In this document: positions 7,932-17,206 of the stretch, in pieces
Position numbering within the stretch: position 1 is the first letter of the stretch
Layout: each line of letters begins with the position of its first letter
Assembly (NCBI RefSeq): GCF_000621125.1
Contig: NZ_JHZC01000022.1
Coordinates: 1 to 49,329 of the forward strand
Direction: 5' to 3'
Length of the DNA stretch: 49,329 nt
DNA from: Maribacter antarcticus DSM 21422
GTDB lineage: Bacteria; Bacteroidota; Bacteroidia; Flavobacteriales; Flavobacteriaceae
Notes under the pieces: generated by a model
Database searches by the model: none
Seen by the model: the letters and a program-made list of their open reading frames with translations, nothing else
What the model was told of the DNA's origin: nothing
Position numbers and translations under genes: made by a program

Positions 7932-9800
7932 TTATGAAGACCTATACGCAAACTCGTGGTATCCTTTTTTATGCTTACCCAAAAACAGTCTTGAATAGAT
8001 TCTAAAAATCACTAGACCGTCTAGAATAAGATTCAAAACCATTAAGAGCAATAGCGGAAATTGGTTTTCGTGAATATGGCCGAGCATCAGATCTTCTCCA
8101 ATGAAGGTTGGTGTAATTGGAAAACCTGCCATGGCCAGACAAGCTATCACGAATAAAAAGGCCAAGCGTGGATACTCGTAGGAATGTCCTTGGAACTGGT
8201 TCAGAGAAATATCCTCTCCCTTTTTCTTTAATCTAAGAATAACCCACACGCCCAATGCCGCAGCTAAAAATATTCCGCTGAGAAAGATGTGAATTTGGTT
8301 GAAATCGAACTCCTCGTTAAAACCAAAAGCTAAGGAAAGGTACAATTGGTTCATGAAAATCAACAACCAACTAGATAGTACGGAGTCACGTTCCACAAAA
8401 GATTTAAGAATAAGTACCAGACCAAAGCCTGCGTAAATTTCAGGTAGGTAGCGCAATAAGGCTGCTGACAATATATCTTGATTGTACACCGTAAATAGCC
8501 CCACCAAAAATAAAGGTACGATGATATAAAAAAGCGATTTGGTGCTAATAAAGCGAAAGAGGTTACCGGTTTTCTTCAAAGGGTTCCATAGAAAACGGTA
8601 CATAAATCTATCCAGATTGAATTCTTTAATAGAAAGAATATAAATAGAAAGTTTTATTCTATTCCATAAACCCTTTGTGCCCTGTGCTGCCGGAGGTACG
8701 AAATGGAAAAGCTGTTCGTGAATTCGATAGCCCAACACCGAAGGTGAAAGCAGTAGCTGATACGATCTAAAAAATGCATTGGAAGTAAAATGAAATATAG
8801 CAAACCAATAAAAACCTAGTGCTACTTCAATAAACATGAACCCTATCTGGGCAATGGACGAATATGCAATCTGTGTTTTAATAGACGATTGCACCCTTGA
8901 TGTCAAAGTGGCCATGATACAGGTAGTTAGACCAACTGTGCCGATTAAGAGGCGAAAGGTTATATTTTCTTCCCAAAAAGGAGCGGTACGTATCATTAAA
9001 AAGACCCCAATATGAACGGAGAGGGAACCATAAAAAATAGCGCTTGAAGTGGTCGGGCCTTCCATAGCCCTTGGTAACCAAGATGAAAATGGAAACTGCG
9101 CCGATTTTACCATGGCGGCGATGAAAATAACACCAGGAATCATAAATTGATAAAAAGTCTCATTAAGGATATGTGGCTCTGAACCTTGAAAGCCTTCAAA
9201 GTCAAAGAAACTAATACTATGCCCAAAATAATGATGCGTTACCCATATAGCTAGTAACAGGGCTATATCGGCCACTCGGTACAAGGAAACGACTTTAAGG
9301 GCATTCTTTACTGGAAGATAGCGCTCTCTATAGAACCCAATCAAAAAGAAAGAGGTTACCCCCAAAACTTCCCAACCGACAAAGAGGGTTTCCAGATTGT
9401 CAGCCAATAGCACCAACATAAGTCCGAAATAGAAGAACTTTAGGTTATTGAAAAAGCGTTTATACCCCTTTTCACGATGGATATAATTTTTACTAAAAAC
9501 TACGATAATACCCGTAAGAAAAGTGGCGACCAACATATAGGCCAGTCCATATCCATCTAAGAACAGATTAAAGCCCAAATTGGTTTCACTTGTATGATAC
9601 AGTACGGGGCCTACAAAGCGCATGTGTTCAAAACCGTTGTATATATAGGCGAAAAAGAGTAGGATTAGGACAATGAAATTTAATAGCACGCCAAGCACCG
9701 ATACGGTAAATATTGCTTTTTCATCTTTGTTCGAAAAGCTAAAGCCTACGAATAAGGATAGTAGTGGGGTAATGAGTAAAACAGGTAATAATACATTCAT
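7932..9800 (-). CDS. dabB: DabB, NuoL-like proton-channel subunit of the DAB inorganic carbon pump
   Basis: A 622-residue polytopic membrane protein of the complex I NuoL/MrpA-like proton-channel family. The Proton_antipo_M core is visible from LVLLADNLETLFVGWEVLGV through AAMVKSAQFPFSSWLPRAME (the conserved Lys and the PFxxWLPxAMxGPT loop) to KTQIAYSSIAQIGFMFIEV. It lacks other complex I genes around it and starts 5 bp after the stop of dabA, the arrangement of known DAB pairs. In DAB systems this subunit is thought to couple cation (proton) flow to directional CO2 hydration by DabA in the cytoplasmic membrane. Role inferred from context and family. Confidence 0.88.
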   Translation of the reverse strand: MNVLLPVLLITPLLSLFVGFSFSNKDEKAIFTVSVLGVLLNFIVLILLFFAYIYNGFEHMRFVGPVLYHTSETNLGFNLFLDGYGLAYMLVATFLTGIIVVFSKNYIHREKGYKRFFNNLKFFYFGLMLVLLADNLETLFVGWEVLGVTSFFLIGFYRERYLPVKNALKVVSLYRVADIALLLAIWVTHHYFGHSISFFDFEGFQGSEPHILNETFYQFMIPGVIFIAAMVKSAQFPFSSWLPRAMEGPTTSSAIFYGSLSVHIGVFLMIRTAPFWEENITFRLLIGTVGLTTCIMATLTSRVQSSIKTQIAYSSIAQIGFMFIEVALGFYWFAIFHFTSNAFFRSYQLLLSPSVLGYRIHEQLFHFVPPAAQGTKGLWNRIKLSIYILSIKEFNLDRFMYRFLWNPLKKTGNLFRFISTKSLFYIIVPLFLVGLFTVYNQDILSAALLRYLPEIYAGFGLVLILKSFVERDSVLSSWLLIFMNQLYLSLAFGFNEEFDFNQIHIFLSGIFLAAALGVWVILRLKKKGEDISLNQFQGHSYEYPRLAFLFVIACLAMAGFPITPTFIGEDLMLGHIHENQFPLLLLMVLNLILDGLVIFRIYSRLFLGKHKKGYHEFAYRSS

Positions 9801-9805
9801 TTTTT

Positions 9806-12349
9806 TTAGTTTTTATGGGGATAAACATAAACTGGAATGTTTTCTTTTGTAGCGTCGATGATATGGTTGGTCTCCATTTCTTCAGCGGTTTCTATGACTT
9901 TTAAAATATCATTGGTTTCCGAGATTTTCGATATGGGCACGTACAGAATAAAAGCTCCTTCATGAAAATGGTAGAGATTTCCGTCATCAGGTGAAATAGC
10001 CACAAGGTGTAGCCAGCCTTTATCAAACCAATCGTACATTGCTTTTGATGATTTAATGGTTTTCAGTACGATTTCAGGCCTATGCTCCACCATCATTAGT
10101 AAACGCACGGGATCGTGGTTCTCTATCATTTGAAGGGGTAATCCTGGCCGTAAGTCGCCATCGCTACTGTTAGCCACACCAATGAGCCCCATAACGTTAT
10201 GGGGCAGTTTGGTACCGGCACCCATTTTTTCGATATCCATCCTTGAGAAATAGTATTCCAAATTAATACCACCGCATACTGCAGGTAACGGGCTTAAAAC
10301 CTGTAATAAGACCTCTCCATCAGGATCCGTGCGATAATCATAGGATTGTAGAAAGGCTCTACGATCGAGGAAAAGGCCCTTGATTTTATCCCTTGCACCT
10401 ACATGGCATAAGGCGTTAGAGCCATGTCCTAATTCTGGTCTTGGTTCAAAGTATGAAACAGACCTTTTTTTGATTTCTTTTCGAATGTACTTGATGTCTT
10501 TTGAGATATCAATAGAAGCAAATCTTCTGGCTCTTTCTTTGGCATTGATATCCAAGGCATTTTCAAAGGTCTCTCGATGCAGATTATGTTGTCTCGCATT
10601 TTCTGGAAACAGTATGTCCTCATCGTAGAAACCTACCTCGTCACTTGCGGTATCGTGCATGGCAGGAATAAATTGGGTTTTGTCGGGAATGATTATTCCA
10701 TTCGTCTCCAAAACCATCCGTACTTTATCATGATTGGCCATAAAGGCAAATACTCGGGCATTGATAGCTCCGGGCCTTCCGCTGCAGGCTCCACAATCAT
10801 GTGCACCATGATGTGGATTGTTTGCGCTACTGCTACCATGGGCCACTACATAGACCAAATCAGTAAAGTTATCCACTAAGCCTACACCTTTTAAAAGCGA
10901 TTCCACTATGTCGACCATCTCTTCGATTCGATAGCCCACTTGTAGACCGTTCTCTTTTTCGTTGGGGTCGGTATTTTCTATTTTCAATTTCCCATTAATA
11001 TCCATGTGAGAAAAAGCATCGGCTATATCTGGCCGCATTTTTGGGCTGAACAGATCATGTATCATTCGAAAACCGGACCATAACCCTAAGGAAATACCAT
11101 ACAAAAAACCTTTAAAAAAAGTATGTGACTCTTTAGAATGAAGTATCTCATTACCTCGCTCCTTCGACACCTCAATTTCTTTGATAAGATGTTTTGGGGT
11201 TATTGCTACCGGACAATTTTTTTCAAAGAACTGGGCCTTGTAGGGTTGAAAATAAATCGCCGCTCCATAATAACCTGGCGCACCCAAGGTTTCGCACTTG
11301 GGATCTACAAATTCTAAGTGTCTTCTCAAGGAACATTCGCGGTCATCTACGCAGAAAAGGGCCTGAAAGCTCTGTTTCTCCCTAGTGGGTATACGGTTGG
11401 TCTTTGCCAAATGCCCTACACCACTTAACACTTCGTCATAGTAATCCCACTCAAAAGCTTCTTGCCATAATTTGAGAATCTCTTGCAGTTCTTCTTGCTC
11501 TACTTTGGCAAAGTAGCTATCTGCATGATTCTGGTAATTTGTTGCCAAAGGCTTCCAACGTTTACCCAAAGTCTTGTCCAACGCATCTATTTCCAATAGG
11601 AGTTCTAATAGGATAAAATCTTTTAGATGTACTTTTTTTCGATAGAATAAGGTTTCCGGGGTGCTTTCTATAGCGGCAACAAGACCACTCCAACCCTTGT
11701 GCGCAAATTGCTGGTCAAAAAGATAATTTTCATAATAGGAAGAATTCCCTACCAGAATTTCAAGTAATTTTTCAATGGACAGATCTCGAGAAAATAGAAG
11801 AGCCTTTGCTCTTTTTGTCTTAAAGAAACTGGTCATACTATTTTCCTCTAAAATCTTGACGGCATTAATTAACCCCTTATCCTCAAAAGGAAAATGCCAA
11901 ATAGCAATACCTTGGTCCAAATAACTTCCGATAATGCGGAAAAGTAAGGGCTGTACCAAATCGTCTAGATTAACCTTGTACTGGCCTTTCCAATTTTCCC
12001 TTAGCCGTCCTATTCTTGGATCGTAGTCATGATTATAGGATCCGGACAACATTTTTTGTCGGTATTCATTCAGATTAGATGTTCCTTTTTGCTGGATGAT
12101 TACACGGTCGATAATTTCCATTCGAATTCGGCCTTGACGGTGTAACTTTCGATACTCATTCAGATTGAATGTTACCTGAATTCCGAAAATCTTGGAAGCA
12201 CTAAAAATACCATCAAAGAATTCCTTGTCCTGAAAACTATGAAGGGAGTTGTGGTGTACAAAATCTTTCAAGGTAAGCTGTGATGGAAGATAATGTACAA
12301 GATGTTCAAGGGTATACCCCTCGTTAAAATGAATTTCGGTTGTTTCCAT
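9806..12349 (-). CDS. dabA: DabA (DUF2309/UPF0753), zinc carbonic-anhydrase-like subunit of DAB pump
   Basis: An 847-residue cytoplasmic or membrane-associated protein of the DUF2309 family. DAB complexes convert CO2 to bicarbonate irreversibly at a beta-carbonic-anhydrase-like zinc site. The zinc set can be placed: Cys333 and Asp335 in LFCVDDRECS, His504 in VAHGSSS and Cys519 in GAHDCGAC. The 15-residue His-Cys spacing and Cys-x-Asp match those of characterised DabA. It starts the operon dabA-dabB-sulP. Its upstream region (12350-12505) holds an inverted repeat, and a Crp-family regulator gene lies beyond one small ORF. No Rubisco or carboxysome gene is present, so the likely purpose is supplying bicarbonate for anaplerotic carboxylation. 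Confidence 0.92.
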   Translation of the reverse strand: METTEIHFNEGYTLEHLVHYLPSQLTLKDFVHHNSLHSFQDKEFFDGIFSASKIFGIQVTFNLNEYRKLHRQGRIRMEIIDRVIIQQKGTSNLNEYRQKMLSGSYNHDYDPRIGRLRENWKGQYKVNLDDLVQPLLFRIIGSYLDQGIAIWHFPFEDKGLINAVKILEENSMTSFFKTKRAKALLFSRDLSIEKLLEILVGNSSYYENYLFDQQFAHKGWSGLVAAIESTPETLFYRKKVHLKDFILLELLLEIDALDKTLGKRWKPLATNYQNHADSYFAKVEQEELQEILKLWQEAFEWDYYDEVLSGVGHLAKTNRIPTREKQSFQALFCVDDRECSLRRHLEFVDPKCETLGAPGYYGAAIYFQPYKAQFFEKNCPVAITPKHLIKEIEVSKERGNEILHSKESHTFFKGFLYGISLGLWSGFRMIHDLFSPKMRPDIADAFSHMDINGKLKIENTDPNEKENGLQVGYRIEEMVDIVESLLKGVGLVDNFTDLVYVVAHGSSSANNPHHGAHDCGACSGRPGAINARVFAFMANHDKVRMVLETNGIIIPDKTQFIPAMHDTASDEVGFYDEDILFPENARQHNLHRETFENALDINAKERARRFASIDISKDIKYIRKEIKKRSVSYFEPRPELGHGSNALCHVGARDKIKGLFLDRRAFLQSYDYRTDPDGEVLLQVLSPLPAVCGGINLEYYFSRMDIEKMGAGTKLPHNVMGLIGVANSSDGDLRPGLPLQMIENHDPVRLLMMVEHRPEIVLKTIKSSKAMYDWFDKGWLHLVAISPDDGNLYHFHEGAFILYVPISKISETNDILKVIETAEEMETNHIIDATKENIPVYVYPHKN

Positions 12350-12449
12350 ATACTAACTGTGATACTACTATGAAGTAGCTATTAAAATTTCTTAAGATAA
12401 ATATGGGTATCCTTTACCGTATTGTATTTGATAAGTTGTAAAAGGAATA

Positions 12450-12471
12450 TTGGCATGGTGAATTATGCCAA
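12450..12471. promoter_or_regulatory. Inverted repeat upstream of dabA
   Basis: TTGGCAT (12450-12456) and ATGCCAA (12465-12471) are perfect 7-bp arms with an 8-bp spacer, about 100 bp upstream of the dabA start. This is the size and position expected of a dimeric regulator site for the DAB operon. No regulator can be assigned; the adjacent Crp-family protein is one candidate. Confidence 0.4.
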
Positions 12472-12505
12472 ATTATAGACAGTTTTGCCTATTGAAAGAA
12501 AGGTA

Positions 12506-12856
12506 CTAACAATGTAGTTTTAAGGAGCAAAATTCGATATATCTGGGATTTTTAGGAAGAATAACCCAGTCAAGAGAGTTGCACTCTACTTTTATAAAAT
12601 GAAAAATTATTAGAGGTGTAGTAGGTGTTAAAGCGATAGATACACCGCCAGAAAAACCTCTTAGGGTAATAGCGTCATCATCGGAATTAGCAGATAAGGT
12701 TTCCTCCTTACGCTCTTCTTCTAACCATTTTTCAGATGATTCTTTTTGGTCGGATTCTTCGGTCTTATTTTCAAATAAAAAATTCATCAGCGTGCTTTCC
12801 GAAACCTCGGATGCTGATAAAAAAAGGAAGAGTAAGCAGAAGATTTTTAGCTTCAT
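12506..12856 (-). CDS. Small secreted acidic protein of unknown function
   Basis: A 116-residue product with a signal peptide (MKLKIFCLLFLFLSASEVSES), a highly charged Glu/Lys/Ser region (about residues 30-60, EESDQKESSEKWLEEERKEE) and a C-terminal half with GGVSIALTPTTPLIIFHF. The family is not recognised. It is transcribed divergently from the Crp-family gene (82 bp apart) and in the same direction as dabA, with 156 bp between. It might be the first gene of the DAB transcript or a separate Crp target. Confidence 0.5.
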   Translation of the reverse strand: MKLKIFCLLFLFLSASEVSESTLMNFLFENKTEESDQKESSEKWLEEERKEETLSANSDDDAITLRGFSGGVSIALTPTTPLIIFHFIKVECNSLDWVILPKNPRYIEFCSLKLHC

Positions 12857-12882
12857 ATTATAAACGAAGTTGCGAATATATG

Positions 12883-12894
12883 TAACATATGTTA
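12883..12894. promoter_or_regulatory. Candidate Crp/Fnr-family operator
   Basis: TAACATATGTTA is a perfect 12-bp palindrome between the divergent small-protein gene and the Crp-family gene, 45 bp before the latter's start codon. The TAAC-N4-GTTA layout resembles sites bound by Crp/Fnr-type dimers, so it may be an autoregulatory site. Confidence 0.4.
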
Positions 12895-12938
12895 AGTTTA
12901 AAAATAATAAACGTTATATTTAAAGCATAATTGTATTT

Positions 12939-13637
12939 ATGAAAAATTTCTTCAACCAATTTGATTTTCAGAGCGACCAACTGTTTAATTCTTTGAATTC
13001 TGCAGAAATACGATTGGTTCATAAAGCCATGGAAACATTTTTGATTAAAAAGGGGAGTATGCTGTTTTATGAGGAGGGTATTCCGACAGGTATTTTCCAA
13101 ATAAAACAGGGTAGGGCTAAGAAATTTAAGAGAGGCTTTAGCGGTCAAGAACAGATATTTTACATATATAAGGCCAATGATATCTTGGGCTACCATGCTA
13201 TATTGGGAGAGGAACGATATCAAGATTCTTGTGAAGCCATAGAAGATTTAGAAGTGAATTTTATTGCAAAGGAGAAATTTTTAAAGTTGTTGGATGAGAT
13301 TCCCCGATTAAAGCAGGCAGTAATTAAAAACATCGGCCATGAATTTGGAGTATTGGCAAATACTATTGCCGTACTAGCGCAAAAAGACCAAAATGCACGG
13401 TTGGCTATTTTTCTCTTGCTTTTAGAACATCGTTTCAATGAAAATCCTGAAAATTCGGGAGGTATTGACTTAAGCCGTGATGATTTGGCCAATCTGATTG
13501 GCACTTCTAGGGAAAGCTTGGGAAGAAGTTTAAAACAGTTTAAGGATGATGCCATTATTGAAACCGAAAAAAGAATCATACACATAACAAACAAAGAACG
13601 GTTAATGGAATTTCTCAATTTGGAACTAATAAACTAG
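12939..13637 (+). CDS. Crp/Fnr family transcriptional regulator
   Basis: A 232-residue protein. Residues about 20-130 form a cyclic-nucleotide-binding-type jelly roll (LFYEEGIPTGIFQIKQGRAK, DILGYHAILGEE). Residues about 155-215 form a Crp-type winged helix with recognition helix GTSRESLGRSLKQF. There is no N-terminal Cys cluster, so it is not an iron-sulfur FNR. The effector is unknown; flavobacterial members often act without cAMP. It lies divergent from the small secreted protein and the DAB operon, which makes control of inorganic carbon uptake plausible. Confidence 0.88.
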   Translation: MKNFFNQFDFQSDQLFNSLNSAEIRLVHKAMETFLIKKGSMLFYEEGIPTGIFQIKQGRAKKFKRGFSGQEQIFYIYKANDILGYHAILGEERYQDSCEAIEDLEVNFIAKEKFLKLLDEIPRLKQAVIKNIGHEFGVLANTIAVLAQKDQNARLAIFLLLLEHRFNENPENSGGIDLSRDDLANLIGTSRESLGRSLKQFKDDAIIETEKRIIHITNKERLMEFLNLELIN

Positions 13638-14179
13638 ATTAACTTAAGAACGTTAAAATAGAATTAGCTGATTTACATTCTTTCGGTTACAGAACCAGAA
13701 TAAACCCTTTTTGCAATGTAAATATCAATACAAATGATTGGCTGATGGTTTCTACTGTCAAAAGCCCTTAGTCCAGTTTTTTAAAGTTCAAATAAACCTA
13801 ATTCCTACTTACTTGAACCCACCTTTAATTAAACTTTGTAAAATAGTTCGTCCTATAAAATAGCCTGAAATAAAAAGACAGGGTTTACCTTGTCTTTTCT
13901 TCAAATCTTACCATGAACTTAACCTACTTTTGCTATAGCTCTGTCAATATAGTCATGGGTTATTTTACCTAGGAGATTATTAATCAAACTACCCCTAACA
14001 TAGTTCTATTGTAAAATAATTTAAACTTATTGGAAATATTAAGACCATCTATATGTGTATCTCCCTAAAGAAACTCATTTAAACGTAAGTTTTTAAGAAA
14101 ATAACTTTGAAATTGAACGGGTATCCATAACCTTCAATACAGTTATGGTGTTGTTAACTAGCTGCTAGTCAATACTTTT

Positions 14180-14215
14180 AAATATACATTTATATAATTA
14201 TATAAATGTATATTT
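14180..14215. repeat. Perfect 36-bp palindrome
   Basis: The 18-bp half-site AAATATACATTTATATAA is followed at once by its exact reverse complement, with no spacer. All A/T except for one C/G pair per arm. It could form a cruciform, mark a recombination junction or act as a bidirectional terminator. Confidence 0.8.
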
Positions 14216-14409
14216 CATTTAACAGGTATATTCACTGATTACAATCAAATCCTGAACAGTTCGCTTTTAATACTCATGAATAAAACCCCAAGCCCCTGCG
14301 AAAGTCTGGCAACCTTCCACTTCTATTCTCCCCCATGCGGACACGCTACGCCGGTCCGAATGGTAAGTCGCTCCGTTTCAGTTTTACCGGACACCCTCAG
14401 AGCCGCGTA

Positions 14410-14443
14410 AAAGGTCAAGCGGCCTTTTCGCCGCTTGACCTTT
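14410..14443. terminator. GC-rich 14-bp-stem hairpin at the left flank of the mobilization region
   Basis: AAAGGTCAAGCGGC (14410-14423) pairs perfectly with GCCGCTTGACCTTT (14430-14443) around a 6-nt CTTTTC loop, followed by TCTTCTCC. It may be a terminator or part of a structured replication or transfer region. The preceding 120 bp are also unusually GC-rich and contain a second imperfect stem (GGTAA/TTACC near 14357-14393). Confidence 0.5.
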
Positions 14444-14635
14444 CTTCTCCCTACCCACAAAGTTTTGATGCTTTCATGATTTATAAATACCAAATAAGAC
14501 CATATTAATTATTGGTTTGGATTTTTATAATTCCATATGCATCTATATGGTTTTACACTATAAAATACTGATTATTAATATATTATAATTAAATATGATA
14601 TACTATATTTATCTGTAAAGCAGATAGCGAGGTGG

Positions 14636-14673
14636 ATTCTAAGTAACTTAGAATTGTCTACTTCTTGCGAAGT
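14636..14673. other. Inverted-repeat pair, candidate origin of transfer
   Basis: ATTCTAAGT and ACTTAGAAT (14636-14644, 14646-14654) form a 9-bp-arm palindrome, followed by ACTTC-TTGC-GAAGT (14660-14673), immediately upstream of the mobilization genes. This is the usual place and form of an oriT. No nick-site consensus could be matched. Confidence 0.3.
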
Positions 14674-14696
14674 GTTTGCCTTTAAAAGCAACTAAA

Positions 14697-15080
14697 ATGG
14701 AACAACAGAAAAGAGGTCGAAAACGATTAGGAAAGAGTAAGCGATCTCATAACGTAATGCTCAGGTTCAACGATACCGAATAGGACAGATTGGGAACTAT
14801 CTGCGAATCCTATCAACTGGATATTTCCGAAAGGGGCGTAATAAGTCCCTTTTTAAGAAGATTGGTCCTGGACAAGGAATCGGTGGAAAAGGACAGGTTC
14901 CCGAACACGTTGAACCTCACCTACTGAATCAATAAAATAGGAAACAACAGCAACCAATTGGTGAAGCTCGCCCACCATAAAAACTTGAGAAGTCCTAACA
15001 GTAGTTTGGAGAACGCGATACAAAAGACCAACATACTTATGAATACGCTCATTAAGGCTACAACTGAGGAACGAACGTAA
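14697..15080 (+). pseudogene. MobC-like mobilization accessory protein with two in-frame stops
   Basis: The frame from ATG 14697 reads MEQQKRGRKRLGKSKRSHNV and continues to TAA 15078-15080 (127 codons), interrupted by TAG at 14781-14783 and TGA at 14925-14927 but by no frameshift. A basic N terminus, the VMLRFNDTE segment and a C-terminal INKIGNNSNQLVKLAH motif are typical of MobC-type relaxosome proteins (ribbon-helix-helix DNA binding, INxIGNNxNQ). Both stops could arise by one C-to-T change from a sense codon (CAG, CGA). The final TAA overlaps the ATG of the relaxase by one base, the normal coupled arrangement. Confidence 0.7.
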
Positions 15081-17206
15081 TGATTGGAAGTATTATTTAT
15101 GAGGACAGCTGTCAAGGAACATTGCACTACGTGTTCGGAAAAGAAGGCATGCGCATACTCGGTTATGGGAATATGTGCTCACAGGACATCTCACAAAAAT
15201 TCTTCAGGAGTGTATTACATTTTCAGGGACAGCGTAATGCCACTAAGAACCGTTATGTCCATATCAGCCTCAACCTTCCCCACGGGGAACATCTTGACGA
15301 TACTACGTTCCATAAAGTCTCACAGGAATACATGGAGAAAATGGGTTATAGGAAACTACCCTACGTTATAGTCAGGCACAGTGATACCGAGCACGAGCAT
15401 GTCCATATCGTAACGACCAATGTGAACGAAGCCGGAAAGGTGCTGAACATCTTCAATAGCTATAGAAGAAGCATGGCGACCAGACAATATCTAGAAAAGA
15501 AGTTCGACCTTACGCCATCACAGACTATCAAGCAAGAAAGGGAACTCATGCTATATAGATTGCCAAGGCTACAGTTCGGCATGGATACCGGCCAAGGGAC
15601 AAAATTCTATTTGCAAGATGTACTGAACGGTATCCTCCAAAAACACAAAGTACGCAGCTTCCAAGAACTGGCAAAACTGGTAGAACCCTACCATATCTAA
15701 ATAAGGCAGGCCAAAAATAAATCCGGTAGGCTAGGGGTCGCCTATGGCCTAAATAACCAAAAAGGGTGCCGGACAAGGTTTATCAACGGCTCCATGGTAT
15801 ACCGAAGGTTGAGTGGTCCGAAACTACAAAAGGTCTTTGGTACCCATTCCACATCGAAACTGCTTCCAACGCACAGGAAGCGGCTGCTGAAACAGATAGA
15901 AATTACCTATGGTCTTTTCAAGTCCATCCGTCCAAATGACCTCGCCGATATACCCAAGGAATACCAGAGCATCGCTATAAAGCTGGATAAAAGAGGGGAG
16001 GCTACCAACGGATATACCATCTATGATAAATCGGGTTATGTGTTTATGGAAACGGAGCTGAGCCCTAACATAAGAAGGGACAAACGTTCCAATATTTTCG
16101 AGAACGGAGAAGAATTCACGGAAATCAATACCAATAACAAACAGTTTACTTTGGAAGTCCAAAAGCTTATAAAAGCGGCATTCCAAACCTGCTATTTAAA
16201 ATCCAAGCAACAAAATCGCTTGTTCTCGGAAAGTATCCGTACTATAAAATTGGAGAATATCCTTCCGTATAAAACACAATCAAAAAACTATGTTTTCCTT
16301 GAACGCCATCTTACAAAAAATCAAAAGGAATTGCTGTATAAAGTACTTGCAAAGGAATTTCTATTGGTCAAGAAGAAATTATGCAAACAAGAAACTAAAA
16401 AAGAAAGGGAAACCTTGGAAAACAAATTCAAGCTCATTGGCAAGGTATTGAAGAAGGATGTTTTCAATGTCGGCACGAAATAGGGTAGTGTCCGTCTTTT
16501 GTTCCAATCTCTGGGCGTAAAGTATAATACCAACAAGTTGTCCTTTGCCAAGTCCAGCCGACATACCGTTCCCGTACCCCTAAATAGTTTGCCTTTTCCG
16601 AAGGAAATGGAAAAATATATACCTACAGGTTTTGTTCATCAAAACCATTTGATGCTTGAAATGTTGACGGAACAGTATTTTGAAAATAGTCCCAAGCTGA
16701 CGGTATCGGCTATTTTCATGCCAATGATATTTCCAAAACTTTATGAGAAAATGAATTCTGTTTACAAAAAGCAATCTAAAAGTGTCGCTTTGGGTTCTTA
16801 CATAAAGAATGCAGATCGGACGCATCTACCTTTTGAAAAATCCGCAAAGTACTACATTGCATTTTTCAATGCCAAGGGTTTCTACTTTGTGAAAGAAAAT
16901 GACGGATTCGAGGTTAAATCCATTTACACGGACAATAAAACAAGTTTCGCATTACCAAAAAGAACAAGCTAATATTTGAGCGCAATTCCCGATGTAGGCC
17001 CAAGATTAAAGGAACAATACCCTGTCATCAACAACCTTGTTGAGGAGGGCAGGAACAACCTCGAAAGCCTATGGGCGGGACATCTTATGGAAAGAGGAAT
17101 GTACGGCAAGGTTGCCTTTATGATAACGGCAGAAAATGTACACCCGAACCTGCATCGAGGAATGGTATACCACCACATGGATATAAAGGGCTTCGTGAAC
17201 GTATGA
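15080..17206 (+). pseudogene. Relaxase (MobA/MobB type) with three in-frame stops
   Basis: One frame runs from ATG 15080 to TGA 17204-17206 (708 codons), broken only by TAA 15698, TAG 16481 and TAA 16970. The N-terminal 206 residues are a relaxase/mobilization nuclease domain: the metal-binding His motif is VRHSDTEHEHVHIVTT, with the YVHISLNLPHGE strand before it and a possible catalytic Tyr in SIIYEDS near the start. The next part contains MVYRRLSGPKLQKVFG and a Lys-rich helical region; the last segments (16484-17206) are not recognised. It would nick oriT and pilot the strand. As written only the first domain (15080-15700) would be made; that could still be a minimal relaxase. Confidence 0.75.

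Larger units (their letters stand above)
13638..14696. other. Gene-poor 1-kb region with several hairpins
   Basis: I see no credible gene here. It holds an imperfect hairpin at about 13872-13897 (AAAAGACAGG / CCTTGTCTTTT, possible terminator of the Crp-family gene), a 36-bp palindrome at 14180-14215, a comparatively GC-rich stretch at about 14290-14445 ending in a strong hairpin, and small inverted repeats just before the mobilization genes. The composition change near 14290 probably marks the left part of the mobile element. Confidence 0.5.

Noticed and set aside
12858..13223. Minus-strand ORF of 121 codons under the Crp-family gene
   Set aside because: Antisense shadow of a well-supported regulator gene; composition is that of a reversed coding frame.
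14697..17206. Stop-codon reassignment in the mobilization genes
   Set aside because: All three stop codons occur internally, and neighbouring genes terminate normally with the same codons, so a single reassigned code does not fit.
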